Positions 52,948 to 63,022 of a DNA stretch of 64,000 bases are shown in pieces. Under the pieces are notes generated by a model that was given only the letters and a program-made list of their open reading frames with translations, was not told the DNA's origin and did no database searches. Made by a program: the position numbers and the translations under genes. The DNA lies in the NCBI RefSeq assembly GCF_000150955.2, contig NC_011689.1:372001-436000 (forward strand). Direction: 5' to 3'. Positions within the stretch are counted from its first letter, which is position 1; every line of letters begins with the position of its first letter. This DNA is from Phaeodactylum tricornutum CCAP 1055/1. Taxonomy: Eukaryota > Bacillariophyta > Bacillariophyceae > Surirellales > Neidiaceae.

Positions 52948-54687
52948 TTACAGAAAATTGTCCATCATTTCTTCCACCTGCATGGCAATGACCCGGGTTC
53001 CTACGGACAGTTCGTTCCAGACGCCAAACAGAGCGGCTCCAAAGGTGGCGACCGCTCCCACTTGCGTCCATTCTTTCGTCCAGGGATTCCAAAACTTTTT
53101 CGTCGGCTCGGTCGATGTGGGGGAAAAGGACGCCGCTTGGTGGTGTGTAGAGCTGCCGGCGGAATCGTCCGCCACGTGCGACGAGCTCAGTGTAGTGCCA
53201 GAAATGTCGGTCGTTTTCGAATCATCCGGTTTGTCTGAGCCCGGCAATAGATTTCGGAGTCCTTGTATACCGAGATTGCTAAAGACGCATCCGGAGAGGA
53301 TCAGTACGGCACCCACGGCGGATTCCCATCCGAGCGTTTCGCCCATAATGAGAGCGGCAAAAGCGGTGCCCCAGAGCGGTTCGGTAGAGAAAATGAGCGT
53401 CGTTTCGGCCGCACTGAGGGTCTTGAGCGCGAGTGTTTCCATGTATACGGTGAGTGCGGTCGAAATACAGCCCGTCCAGAACAAGCTCGCCAAGATATTG
53501 GTGTCGGACAACCAGGCCTGCAATTGTGCCACGTTGAAGGCGCCCGGGTCGGTAAAAAGTCCAAAGGTCAGCGAGACCAAGAACACCATGAGCAGCTGTG
53601 CGGCGGTGGATCGATTCGCTTCGTTGGGGAACCGCTGCATGGCGGCTTCCATGCGCCAAAAGGCAATCCCGAAACAAATGGGTTGCAACAAACTGGCGGC
53701 GTCACCAAAAGTGAGGGTAAAGTCGGCGGCACTCATACCCCCAAGTTCCAAAATTGCTACCCCCGCGAGCGCCATGAAGGCACCCACGGTTTGTCGAGGA
53801 AGAAGGAGTTTCCCGGCCAAAAAGTCCAAGAGCGGTACGACGACCACGGCCAAACTACAAATAAAGGCAGATTTACTGGCGGCGGTGGTAGCGAGTCCGA
53901 CCGCCTGTGCCATGTAACCAATCGAATTCCAAAAACCGACTTCGAGTCCAGCCATGGTTGCCGCCATTTCCACGGACATGTCTGATCCGGTGGTCGGCAA
54001 GGTTCCGTCGTCGTTGGGTTTGGCCTTGGCGAAGAGCCAAGGCGAGGTTGCCAGCGCCGCCATGCCAAAGCGCAGGGCCCCACTGACACCAACGGGCAAG
54101 TCCGTTTCGCCCAATAGCTTGACGAGAGAAAAGTTCGTGCCGTAGAGTGCCGCGGCGGCGATCAACAAAATGCGAGCAATGTTAATGTCCCGTTGCGAGG
54201 GGCCGGGCTGCACGAGACTGGCATCGCTCGTGACCGCCAGATTACTCATATGATTTCGGTTCTTTTCCAAAAGTTCCTCCTTGTGATGCTGCTCATCCAT
54301 ATTTTCTTGGGACCAGTACACGGCACTGTCGGTGGTAATGGAACGGTCATCTTTCGCTTGTAGTTGTTGTTGCGGACTGAGACTGCGCACAGCGTGCGAG
54401 CTTTCCGAAGTGGCATTCCCCGGCGATGACAAGGAGGAAAAGGGGGAGCGTGCGTGTAACACCGAGGTGCGGACAGCAGCGTCACACCCCCAGGCAAAAG
54501 GAGAGGATGGGGGTTGATTCTGAGATCGCAGAGTCTGTCGTTGAAGAGTCCGTACTGCAGTCGATCCGATCGACACTAGCGAAGGCGTAAAGGCGCTCAC
54601 CCTGGTACCGGTAGTCGAGGTGAATAACGATAGTGATGCCACGACGAGACCGCAACAGGCACTCGGGAACACAAAGGAGCGCTTCAT
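52948..54687 (-). CDS. Plastid-targeted EamA/DMT-family transporter
   Basis: Drug/metabolite-transporter superfamily protein, 579 residues, single exon. The N-terminus is a signal peptide with the diatom plastid motif (FTSTTGTRVSA cut before FTPSL), then a long Ser/Gln-rich transit and linker region to about 165. The transport part has about ten helices in two EamA halves: the first from IARILLIAAAALYGTNFSLVKLL (about 168) through GALRFGMAALATSPWLF, the second ending AAETTLIFSTEPLWGTAFAA and VGAVLILSGCVFSNLG (about 480). The conserved E-P-L-W-G-T and G-x-x-L-I-x-x-G pieces are typical. One last hydrophilic tail follows. The substrate is unknown; inner plastid envelope location is inferred. 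Confidence 0.85.
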   Translation of the reverse strand: MKRSFVFPSACCGLVVASLSLFTSTTGTRVSAFTPSLVSIGSTAVRTLQRQTLRSQNQPPSSPFAWGCDAAVRTSVLHARSPFSSLSSPGNATSESSHAVRSLSPQQQLQAKDDRSITTDSAVYWSQENMDEQHHKEELLEKNRNHMSNLAVTSDASLVQPGPSQRDINIARILLIAAAALYGTNFSLVKLLGETDLPVGVSGALRFGMAALATSPWLFAKAKPNDDGTLPTTGSDMSVEMAATMAGLEVGFWNSIGYMAQAVGLATTAASKSAFICSLAVVVVPLLDFLAGKLLLPRQTVGAFMALAGVAILELGGMSAADFTLTFGDAASLLQPICFGIAFWRMEAAMQRFPNEANRSTAAQLLMVFLVSLTFGLFTDPGAFNVAQLQAWLSDTNILASLFWTGCISTALTVYMETLALKTLSAAETTLIFSTEPLWGTAFAALIMGETLGWESAVGAVLILSGCVFSNLGIQGLRNLLPGSDKPDDSKTTDISGTTLSSSHVADDSAGSSTHHQAASFSPTSTEPTKKFWNPWTKEWTQVGAVATFGAALFGVWNELSVGTRVIAMQVEEMMDNFL

Positions 54688-56226
54688 ATCTCGTGGAAAA
54701 TTAGTTGATGACTCTATGGATCGTGTTGTGAGTGTGTGTATCTCGGGTAAGCCACGCTCCCGTAGCTCGTAACGGAATCGGGTTGCGGACGCAAACGAGA
54801 CTATGCTGTATTGTCAACGTAAGAAATGTCTGTTTCCTTTCTTGAGTATTTTCACAACGTAATGTGTTCGAGTAGTCGTGATCCCGGAGTACACCAAGAC
54901 GAGGGGATGGTGCTGAGTACAGTGGCAGTGAGTGAGCACACAGTGCAACGCTCGGTATGATAATTGCGTTCCGAGGGGTTTTTGTGCCCGGAGAGTTTCG
55001 CCAGTGTCGTTCGATCGTGTGTCGACGCTACAGCATGGTGGTGCTTGTCCCCAAACCCAGCAGCTGTTGGACAACGACACGACACACGTGGGTGAGAACC
55101 CTGCCGTCTCGATCCCATGACGGATCGCGGTTGGATTGGTGCGCACGAGGAATCTGCCTTTTCCGTCGGAGAAGATCGACGTCAACCCGTAGCTTTCTAC
55201 GAAGATCCGTAGGGATTCCCACGGGAAGAACCCAAACACGGTTGAATTTCCTCGTGATGCAATGCTGACGTTGATCTCGACATCTGGAAAACGTCACAAT
55301 CCGAGGAGTGTCCGGCGGAAGCCTCTCTCCCTACGGTCACAGCTGGCGTGGCACAACGTAGTTGAACGACGCGATTTTTTTTCGGCGTCAACCTTATGAC
55401 CGACGCCGGATGGACAACCCGACGTCGTCGCTTCGGTCCGGTGGCAAGCCAACGTCTAGCCGTACACATGCACTCACTGGAGTTTAACCAACAACTGTAC
55501 ATTCCAAAAGGAAGAAATTGCTTCGTTACGGGAAACGTCAATCCGTGAGCCGAGAGGTGTCCGAACCACGGCAAGTCGAATGGACGCGACATTCCAGGGA
55601 TCTCGACTATCTCTCCAGCAAGAGATTGCGTTCCACCACGTATAATCTAGAGAAAACAACAAGAACGGCACATTCCGAAAAAGACAAAGGACTGCGGATG
55701 TATTTTACTTCTCGCAACTCCAGGACCAATAGATACATTGGCGGATGGATTGCAAGCACTTACATGAACAACGCTATATGTCTATGTTTCGTGTCTACCA
55801 AAAGCAAGAGAGCTCGGATCCTGTTCTGCGTTATGCTCGTTCGCCTGCTGTGCTCCGCAAAAAAATCAGACAGCTCGCCCCGCTCCAGAATCGGTGAGTA
55901 TCAATGAATAACATTTACTTAAAAATGTGTGTTGTCGCGAAACGAGATATTGTTAAATAACATCATCCGCGTAGAAGTGACTGCGAAAGCGAAATTTATA
56001 AGTATTTGAACGACACATAGAGTCGCCGTTGTGGATACAGGAGAGCCGTTGTTATCGACTCGCTTGAGCCTCTCGCACGGAACCAACGGCGACGTTCGAA
56101 AAAATGAGTACGTGATGTTCGTGGTTCACATTCTTTCGATCCGTTCCACCGACGCCAATTATCCGCAAACGACAGTCTCTTCCCCGAGAAGTCCCACGCC
56201 AACCTTCACTCTCGAACTACTGCACG
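54688..56226. other. Long intergenic region between transporter and secreted-protein genes
   Basis: About 1.5 kb between divergent genes. Minus-strand frames of 141 codons (54814-55239) and 131 codons (55197-55592) overlap each other in different frames and lack features. I regard them as chance. No RNA gene recognised. Confidence 0.4.
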
Positions 56227-57076
56227 ATGAAGCTTTCCAATCAGACCATTATGTTCACCCTCGCGCTAGCTTGTTCCTTCCTCATCAATTGTTGCAGTGC
56301 CAATCGTGAACAGCTTAGAAGACTGCCACGAGGCCGTCCGGATAATCGCGTTCGCCAATTGGAACACAAGGGCACCAAGCATCGCACTCTGAAGTCATCA
56401 AAGAAGTCCTCCAGTGGTAAAGGCAAGGGTTCCAGTAAAGAGGAAGAAGCTCCGGTTGTGTCCACCGAGCCCGTAGGCCTTGTTGGCTGCGTCAGCGATC
56501 TACGCACCTGCTTGGACGGACCCAGCCTTAGATTTTCAGTGGTCGTAGAAAACAGCTTTTGTAAGTATCCGGTGCTCCAAACGCGGTAGGCAGTGATTCC
56601 CTTCACCCGTTACCGTTTCTCACCTTGGTGTCGTCCGTGCCCCCTGGTAAAATGAAGTGCCGGACGAGTTGGATCTCACGGTGGTCCCTCCTAGTGGCGG
56701 TCTAATCAATTACTTGAGCCCCAAAAACGAAACAAGCTTGGGAAACTTTTTCATTACCTACGGTCCATACGACTTTCGTTCGTTTATGTTCGATTTCGTG
56801 ATTCTAGACGTTGGGTTTCCTCTATCCGCGCTGGAGGCAGGCGAATACAATATTCTTGTTTCAACGAGAGCTCAGGAAGACGTGGTGTGGACGCTGTCTA
56901 CAATTTTGGACGGACAGATTGTGGGACCCCCTCTTCAGGGAGTAATTCCTGCTGCCAACATGGATTCCGATCCCATTGTCGCTACCGTATCGGCTCTTCA
57001 CAGCTCGTCTAGTGAAGAGGCGATGTCAGCGTCCTCATTTTCCGTGACGACATTCATCCCCAGTTTAGCAAACTAG
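56227..57076 (+). CDS. Secreted protein of unknown function, two exons
   Basis: A 250-residue protein. Exons are 56227-56560 and 56658-57076; a GTAAGT donor and AAG acceptor join NSF-L-PDELDL in phase. The signal peptide MKLSNQTIMFTLALACSFLI ends before CCSANREQ. A basic Ser/Lys-rich linker follows (about 45-80, SSKKSSSGKGKGSSK), which may be proteolytically processed. The mature domain (about 90-225) is beta-rich: LRFSVVVEN, then DLTVVPPSGGLINYLSP and MFDFVILDVGFPLSALEAGEY. The pattern of a beta-sandwich with a D-L-x-V-x-x-P-x-G-G strand recalls bacterial secreted DxDLxV domains, but I cannot name a family. Confidence 0.72.
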
Positions 57077-57701
57077 ACGGCCTTGGTGTCGTTGCGCCGG
57101 GCGAAACCATTTGGGAAAAGTACAAAAACGGTTGTGGCGGCAATCTGATGAATGAACCGCAGCGATTATTTATAGTTGTCAAAAATGGAGCTGTACCCCT
57201 ATGGATCCAACGGCTCAATTTGGTGGAAATGATGAGCGCCTCTTGTTCTGTTTCATGCATTCTGTTCCTGACACGTGTGTTGTTGAAGACCGATGGATGG
57301 TACGAGCGAGCACCATTGAGCCTCACTATTCCATTTAAAATGTATTTGTCCGTATCGCCTAGTTCATGGTTTGATATTCGTTTTCTTTTTGTAGGTATCC
57401 GTTCTAGGTGGCGGTGTAAGAATCAGCGTAATTCTAAGAAGCTTCTCGAGATATCTATCCAGTTGGTTTCGGCAGCATTCGGAAATATTGTGTTATTGCG
57501 TTGAGCGGCGAAAGGTGTAGTTTAGGTGTGATAAGTTTGTTTCCATAGTTCTGATGTCCTAGTACATGTCGAGTTCCATAATTAATTCGTATTGCATTTT
57601 TCCAACCAGAGTCACTTTCATTTAAGTTCCGAATTACCGGTATTGCTCTGCAGATCATGTCAGATACAGTTGTCTCTTTTCCTTTCTTTTATTGATCGAC
57701 C
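57077..57701. other. Intergenic upstream of YjbQ
   Basis: About 625 bases with a short 118-codon frame (57148-57504) that lacks features. Presumed 3' UTR and YjbQ promoter. Confidence 0.4.
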
Positions 57702-58416
57702 ATGAAGCTCTTCCGTTTCACTATCGCAAAATTCAGCTTTCCATCGATATATCTCTTTCTGTTTGCGTCAGCGTCTCACGTATCTGCTTTCTCCCAAGCG
57801 CACAATTCCGATACCCACGCACACCCAAACAAGAGAAAAGACATGCCCACTCCTCTCTGGTTCCAACACGAAATCACCGTCACGGCTCCGTCCCGCGGTT
57901 GCCACCTGATTACCCGAGATATCCAAAAGGCGCTTCAGGATGATTTGCCAAAAGTTCACATAGGGATGTGCAACGTATTTGTCCAGCACACGTCGGCGTC
58001 TCTGACCATCAATGAAAACGCCGACCCGGACGTCAGAGGAGATATGGAAACGGCTCTCAACAAAATTGTCCCGGCCCAGTGGAATCGAGACGGGACCTTC
58101 AAACACACCCTAGAAGGTGACGATGATATGCCTGGTCATGTCAAAAGTAGGTGCGTTGCCGTGGTATCATAGCGTGGATGTTTCTTTGTTTGGTTTACGT
58201 AGAAACCGGTTTTTTCAAATTCCTCTTGCTCACTGTCTTACTATGGACGGCGTATGCAGCTTGATGGGTGCGAGTTTAAATATTCCCGTCAAGTCGGGTC
58301 GACTGGCGCTGGGCACTTGGCAAGGTATTTATTTGAACGAACATCGCGATCAGGGTGGATGGGGTGGTGGACATCAACGCAGCGTTATTATTACAGTTCA
58401 AGGACAAGGGAAATGA
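57702..58416 (+). CDS. YjbQ/UPF0047 family protein with plastid-type presequence, two exons
   Basis: Homologue of bacterial YjbQ, a small trimeric protein with reported thiamine-phosphate-synthase side activity; its true role is unsettled. Exons are 57702-58150 and 58260-58416; a GTGCGT donor and GCAG acceptor give [18 protein letters not shown] in phase, 201 residues. The domain (about 50-200) has [10 protein letters not shown], then [20 protein letters not shown] with the conserved His, [21 protein letters not shown] with the second His, and [14 protein letters not shown]. All expected metal-site residues are present. The N-terminus is an unusual extra: signal peptide [14 protein letters not shown] before FSQ, the ASAFAP-like cut, pointing to the plastid. 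A second ATG at 57843 (MPTPLW) would give a cytosolic form of bacterial length. Confidence 0.92.
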
Positions 58417-58480
58417 GAGGGACAAAAGAGTTTGTCTAATATTACTATTCTCCATAAAATGGCCTTGCAATATGCAATTG

Positions 58481-59512
58481 TTAAATCATGTTGTGGCTAT
58501 TACTATTCGTGTCGGTGTCGGTGTCGCTCTCTTCAATCCCCTTCGTCGACGCACGACGTTTCCTGACCGCCACGAAAACTACCAATAGTGTAAGTGCAAA
58601 CACCCCTCCAACAGATCCGCCAACAATTTTCTGTCGATTCCTGCCATCGTCACTTCCACCACCGGCACTGTTTCTCTCGTCGGCAATACCATTGATAAGA
58701 GTACCATCTCCACGATTTTCATTATGTTCTTCGGGGAGCGTATCACAAAGACGGCAATCAATCTGATAGTCCCGTTGTAAAACCAAACGTGGAATCCAGG
58801 TACTGTCATCGTCACAGGCTTCCTTAATGACGGCGCAATGCAAAGCGTTGTCATTGTTACCCTTACAGGCACCTGTTTCGACAAAGTCACATGTGCAATC
58901 GCCATTCTTTCTGGAGCGGCCTTCAAACGCAGTCAGAAAATTTGAAGCCGTTTCCGATCCGGAGATTTGGCCATTGGGTGTAAGGGGACACTCCGCTGCA
59001 TCCCAGACGCATGCGCTATTCCCGCTTCTCCACTCACATACAGGAAAGAGGGTGGGGTCCCCCACACTGAAGATGCGATTCCCTCGCACAATACATTCAC
59101 CATGCTCGTCAGAAAAAGACGCAGAGTCTTCACAGGCCTCGGCGCTACTAGTGCACTGGTTGCGATCCACACCCGTTCTACATGAACCTACAGTCACCGT
59201 TTGTACTTCTTTTTGCGAGAGACAGCGATATTCGTAGGTTCCCGAGCCTCCCATTTTGATCTGTCGACTGGACCGAGAAGAACTTCCGCAAAAACTCGGC
59301 TTTAGAGTGCATTCGCTGAACACTCCATCGCTTCGAAGACAGGCGCCAGCTTCCACATACTGCTTTGTTAAGCTTGCATTTTCATTTTCACCGTCGCTCA
59401 TTTTTTTTGCAACTACAGCAGTAATAATATGGAGGCCAAAGGAAGTCGTCAGTAGAATTGCTGTCCGGATAGCCATCAAGCAAGATACTCTCCACGCGCC
59501 GCCACGCGCCAT
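58481..59512 (-). CDS. Cys-rich type I membrane protein, hypothetical
   Basis: From the ATG at 59512 (MARGGAWRVSCLMAIRTAIL) it has 343 residues. The frame is open upstream to 59674, but the signal peptide supports the internal start. The signal sequence ends near ITAVVA. The ectodomain (about 35-265) holds about 20 cysteines with C-x(6-8)-C spacing (CLRSDGVFSEC, CEWRSGNSACVWDAAEC, CDFVETGACKG). It is followed by a Gly/Asn-rich stalk and one helix (GGSVGGVFALTLLVVFVAV), then a basic stop-transfer and a short Asp/Thr/Ser tail. I do not recognise the fold. It is divergent from the next Cys-rich gene, about 270 bases away. Confidence 0.7.
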   Translation of the reverse strand: MARGGAWRVSCLMAIRTAILLTTSFGLHIITAVVAKKMSDGENENASLTKQYVEAGACLRSDGVFSECTLKPSFCGSSSRSSRQIKMGGSGTYEYRCLSQKEVQTVTVGSCRTGVDRNQCTSSAEACEDSASFSDEHGECIVRGNRIFSVGDPTLFPVCEWRSGNSACVWDAAECPLTPNGQISGSETASNFLTAFEGRSRKNGDCTCDFVETGACKGNNDNALHCAVIKEACDDDSTWIPRLVLQRDYQIDCRLCDTLPEEHNENRGDGTLINGIADERNSAGGGSDDGRNRQKIVGGSVGGVFALTLLVVFVAVRKRRASTKGIEESDTDTDTNSNSHNMI

Positions 59513-59779
59513 ACACCGAGATTTTGGAAACAAGCTCCTCCAACTCTCCAATAAATTGGTCTGACAAAGATCGGAACAAGAGATAATATATCCTGCTCTA
59601 TTTTGCGACTCCGGACGGGATCTTAGCCACGCTCCAATGTGCCTCTCGGACAGTTTGAGGCGATTTAGGCACACGCCGCGGCTTCAGACGAGAACCCTCC
59701 GAAGCAACCATCAGTTAGATCCGAAGCCACCCGAGAGATCTCATTAAAATAGCCTCGACAACAAAAATAACAGTCGACA

Positions 59780-60568
59780 ATGAAGGGGCTTTCATCTGTT
59801 GTCGTCTTCAAATACTTGACGATCTTCATAGTGGTCGCCAGCGCTCGTCGCTTGGAGGATGGCGGTTCGAATTTTGCCGGCGAATTTCTTTCTGATGCGG
59901 AAGTATGCGAAATGCAAGAGGAAGCATGGCCGAGTCAGCTGGGGGAATGGTTCGGAGCGCAGCATTCGTGCGAATGCAATGGTGCTTCCGATGAAGAAGG
60001 CGTTGACGTCGTCGAGACGAAATGTAAAGCAACCGAGCAATTTTGTTGCCCTGATACAGGCCGATGCCACGAAGCCCGTCGAGAGCACTACAACATGAAA
60101 GCCAAAGACGTCAACCGGACTACCGATCAAGGGGGTGACTGGTTTTGGACATCCGGAGTGGAAGCAAATATGTACTGCTACACATACTTGGGTGACGATC
60201 TACCAAACGGACGGGTAGAGATTTGCGAAGACACCGATTTTGATCCCGACGCGCCTGGAAACGAGTGGAGCTGCGACATGATCAACAATGGCGAAAAATG
60301 TCAAGAGTGTTCCCAGTGTGAAGATGACGACGCTACCACCAACTTTGATTGTTCCAATATTGCCGGCATAGATGACATTCCTGCCGATATCTTTCCCAAA
60401 ACTGGAATCTGCTATCGCTTCAATGGAGCGGAGTGTGCTTCCGCCTTTATCACCAAGCCCTTATCGGTGCAAGCGACAAATGGCGGAGATTCCGGCAGTA
60501 CGAACGCCGTTCTGTCAGGTCTGTGTTTTGTTATTGCGATTTTGATGGTTTTTGGTAAGGACGTTTGA
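59780..60568 (+). CDS. Secreted Cys-rich protein, probably membrane- or GPI-anchored
   Basis: A 262-residue protein. The signal peptide is MKGLSSVVVFKYLTIFIVVA, cut before SARRLEDGG. The mature part is acidic with about 20 cysteines (CECNG, FCCPDTGRC, CQECSQCED, CDMIN), suggesting a disulfide-stabilised surface domain. The C-terminus, GGDSGSTNAVLSGLCFVIAI followed by LMVFGKDV, has small residues and then a hydrophobic tail, as for GPI attachment. A single membrane helix is the alternative. No family recognised. It forms a divergent pair with the Cys-rich gene at 58481-59512 and may be co-regulated with it. Confidence 0.72.
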   Translation: MKGLSSVVVFKYLTIFIVVASARRLEDGGSNFAGEFLSDAEVCEMQEEAWPSQLGEWFGAQHSCECNGASDEEGVDVVETKCKATEQFCCPDTGRCHEARREHYNMKAKDVNRTTDQGGDWFWTSGVEANMYCYTYLGDDLPNGRVEICEDTDFDPDAPGNEWSCDMINNGEKCQECSQCEDDDATTNFDCSNIAGIDDIPADIFPKTGICYRFNGAECASAFITKPLSVQATNGGDSGSTNAVLSGLCFVIAILMVFGKDV

Positions 60569-60781
60569 TGCACTTTACCGTTCCGCTGGGTATATTAGAC
60601 GTGATCGCCTTCTCAAATAATATTGCATGTGATGATCGCTGGATGTACCAACCCCAACAATGTGAATTTTATTCTGTGGTCGGGGACACCGAAATTCCGA
60701 TAATCTAGAAAATGAACGATTGATAACACTAGCGTCTTACCTGTAAAACACTTTTCCCTCGTCAAGATCTAGAAGGCCGAG

Positions 60782-61799
60782 TTACTCGAGAAATGATTCG
60801 AGTTTCCGTTCGTTAGGCTGGAGTGACCACGGGTGTCCAGCAGCATCCGACCAGGTCGGGTGGTACCATATGTGGTATACAATCGTCGACGACAAGCCTC
60901 CCAGCAGGAGGCCAGCCAATACATCCGAAGGGTGGTGCCATTGGTCCACAAGCCGGCTGGCCCCCACGAAGGCTGCCCATCCCCACGGCAAAACGCACGC
61001 ACCAGCGCACAAGATGCGGGTCGTCGAGCGATTCCACCGGGACAACAGAATCTTGCCCAAAAAGAACCACACCAAAAAAGTCATGCCACAGCTGGCCAAG
61101 CTACTGTGTCCCGAAGGAAAGCTAAAGCTTGCCTCCCGAATCTTTTCCAAATCTGCCGTGCACTGTAAAAGTTGCTTATCGAATCCGCAGAGTGCGTAGA
61201 AATTGGGTCGTCGCCGTTGGATGTAGAGTTTGAGCAAGACCGTGGCACCTTCCGACAGTCCAACGGCCGTAATTAGACCACAAAACGAGGCGTGTACGTC
61301 ATGCCAGCGAACGTGAGCGGGTCGATGCGGCGCAAACGACCAAGCCGCCATCACTACCAAAACCAGAGGTATCCAGATGGACCCCCAAATTAGTAACGAA
61401 GCTTGTATGTTGCAAGGTCAGAAATTTATACGTAAGGAACATCCTTGGTCCCGTCGATTCCTACTTACATCCAACTGTGGGTGGATACGTCAGGTTTTGA
61501 TTCAGCAAAAAGTCGAGTATGACATCACCCGCTTGGGTTTTTTGAAAGGGCGGGACGTTGTGTTGGATCGTTGTTTCGATACTAATCAAGTATCGCGGAA
61601 AGTTCCAGCCGAATAATCCGAACAAGATGGAGCACAAGGCTTGCTGAACCAAAGGCCGACTAGAAGTTCCAATGTCCCACGATGGCGACGACGACTCGGT
61701 CGAGGAAGAACGCGCGAGACGGTTCTTGGCCGTGTTCGACGTGTTGAATGAGACTCGCGGCTGGAGTGGAAGAAATTCCACTGCCGTTTCTTCGTCCAT
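60782..61799 (-). CDS. PAP2-type phosphatidate/lipid phosphatase, two exons
   Basis: Membrane lipid phosphate phosphatase, 316 residues. Exon 1 (61799-61469) and exon 2 (61401-60782) join in phase as YPPTVG-S-SLLIWGSIW. The three PAP2 motifs are present: KLYIQRRRPNF (motif 1, K-x6-R-P), PSGHSS (motif 2) and SRLVDQWHHPSDVLAG (motif 3, S-R-x5-H-x3-D). Membrane helices surround them (LVQQALCSILFGLFGWNF, IWIPLVLVVMAAWSF, FLVWFFLGKILL, LAGLLLGGLSSTIVY). The N-terminal 60 residues are polar and Ser-rich. It likely dephosphorylates phosphatidic acid or diacylglycerol pyrophosphate in the ER or another endomembrane; the exact substrate is inferred. It is divergent from the GST gene. Confidence 0.9.
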
Positions 61800-62203
61800 G
61801 GATGCGTATCACGTCACAGTGGCGATACGGCGGAGCGTGAATAGAGGAAATTCGAAGAGTGCGGTAAAAGGCAATGCAAAAACAAATGGCGACTTCGTGT
61901 TGACTGTGAAGTAAGTGTTGGCGGAGTAAGGGGTCCTGCCGGAAACCCGAGGGGGGCAGTGCTTTCCCGTGGACGATCGACTCCATTGCGAGCAAACGAA
62001 ACGGTTTCTTGCCGTTCGAGAAAACGCCGTTCGATTAGAGCATCTTGTAGGAGAGATTCTGTCGATACGACACGAAAAAATGTCTCGTGACGTACCAGAG
62101 TTCTCCAGCTCATCTCGATAGGAAGGCCTTCCTTGACCAGGCATCTCTACCTATTGGCCACCTCGTCTCACAAAGGCTCCGTTTCATCGCTGACGTTGTC
62201 GCA
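61800..62203. promoter_or_regulatory. Divergent promoter region of PAP2 and plastid GST genes
   Basis: About 400 bases between divergent ATGs. It contains Arg-codon-like, GC-balanced sequence on both strands but no clear core element. The GST frame is open upstream to 62087, without an ATG. Confidence 0.4.
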
Positions 62204-63022
62204 ATGGTGACAATACCGGTATTCGTTGTGCTTATCTTGGTTACCTGGTTGGGCACTTCGGCGGCGTTTACGACTCGAGTGTTACCAACGACTCCCGCTG
62301 CAAGTGTTGGTTCTCGCTTCAATCGTAGTACTAGAACTCCCATTCCGAATGCCGACGGAGCTGACGGCTTTCGATCCAACACGGCCTTGCAAGCCTTGAC
62401 GATATACGGACACCCGGGTTCCCGATCGCCTTTGGTGAATTGGGCCTGCATCGAGCTCAATGTGGACTATAGTATGGGGGATTTGTCCAACAATCCGCAT
62501 CCCTTCCGGCAACTGCCTTGTTTGACGAACGACGACGAAGACGTGGTGGTGTTTGAATCCGGCGCCATTCTGCAGTACCTTTTACGATACTACGGACCTC
62601 CCAGTCTGACCAAGGAACAGATTGGTGCCATCATGAGTTGGATAACGTGGGCCAACGCTTCACTGGATCCTATTTGCTTTTTGGAAACACCCGACGGCAA
62701 AGTGTACGATACCGGCCTGAAACAGCCCAACCGGAAAATCGATCAACTGAACGAATTGCTGGGCAGGGAAACGTATTTGGTGGAAGGCGCGGGTTTCACG
62801 TTGGCGGACGTCGCTGTCTCGAGTTATCTACTGTACGTGCTCCAGTTCTTTCCCAACGTGGATCTGTCGCGGTGGCCGAACCTGGTCCGATACATGACAG
62901 ACTGTGCGTCCCGACCCGGTTACGGACAAGCCTTTGGGGAACCAACACAAGCCAGCTTGGTCCAAATGCTCTCGTCTCCGCCACCGTCATCCAAAGATAG
63001 CAAATTGTTTGGTATGTTTTAA
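62204..63022 (+). CDS. Glutathione S-transferase-like protein, plastid-targeted
   Basis: A 272-residue protein from the ATG at 62204, chosen because it opens with a signal peptide (MVTIPVFVVLILVTWLGTSA) cut before AFTTR, the diatom plastid motif. The thioredoxin-like GST N-domain (about 60-135) has LTIYGHPGSRSPLVNWACIE, then RQLPCLTNDDEDVVVFESGA with the cis-Pro and E-S glutathione contacts. The helical C-domain (about 145-245) has LVEGAGFTLADVAVSSYLL, the N-capping S/T-x-x-D box of GSTs. The catalytic Ser or Tyr equivalent is probably in GSRS. Substrate unknown; stress detoxification in the plastid is a family-based inference. Confidence 0.87.
   Translation: MVTIPVFVVLILVTWLGTSAAFTTRVLPTTPAASVGSRFNRSTRTPIPNADGADGFRSNTALQALTIYGHPGSRSPLVNWACIELNVDYSMGDLSNNPHPFRQLPCLTNDDEDVVVFESGAILQYLLRYYGPPSLTKEQIGAIMSWITWANASLDPICFLETPDGKVYDTGLKQPNRKIDQLNELLGRETYLVEGAGFTLADVAVSSYLLYVLQFFPNVDLSRWPNLVRYMTDCASRPGYGQAFGEPTQASLVQMLSSPPPSSKDSKLFGMF

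Noticed and set aside
52889-53917. A 342-codon plus-strand open frame
   Set aside because: It lies entirely opposite the plastid EamA transporter, whose minus-strand frame has signal peptide, membrane helices and family motifs. The plus-strand protein has none.
54814-55592. Two overlapping minus-strand frames of 141 and 131 codons
   Set aside because: They overlap in different frames, have erratic composition, and no splice sites or domains were seen.
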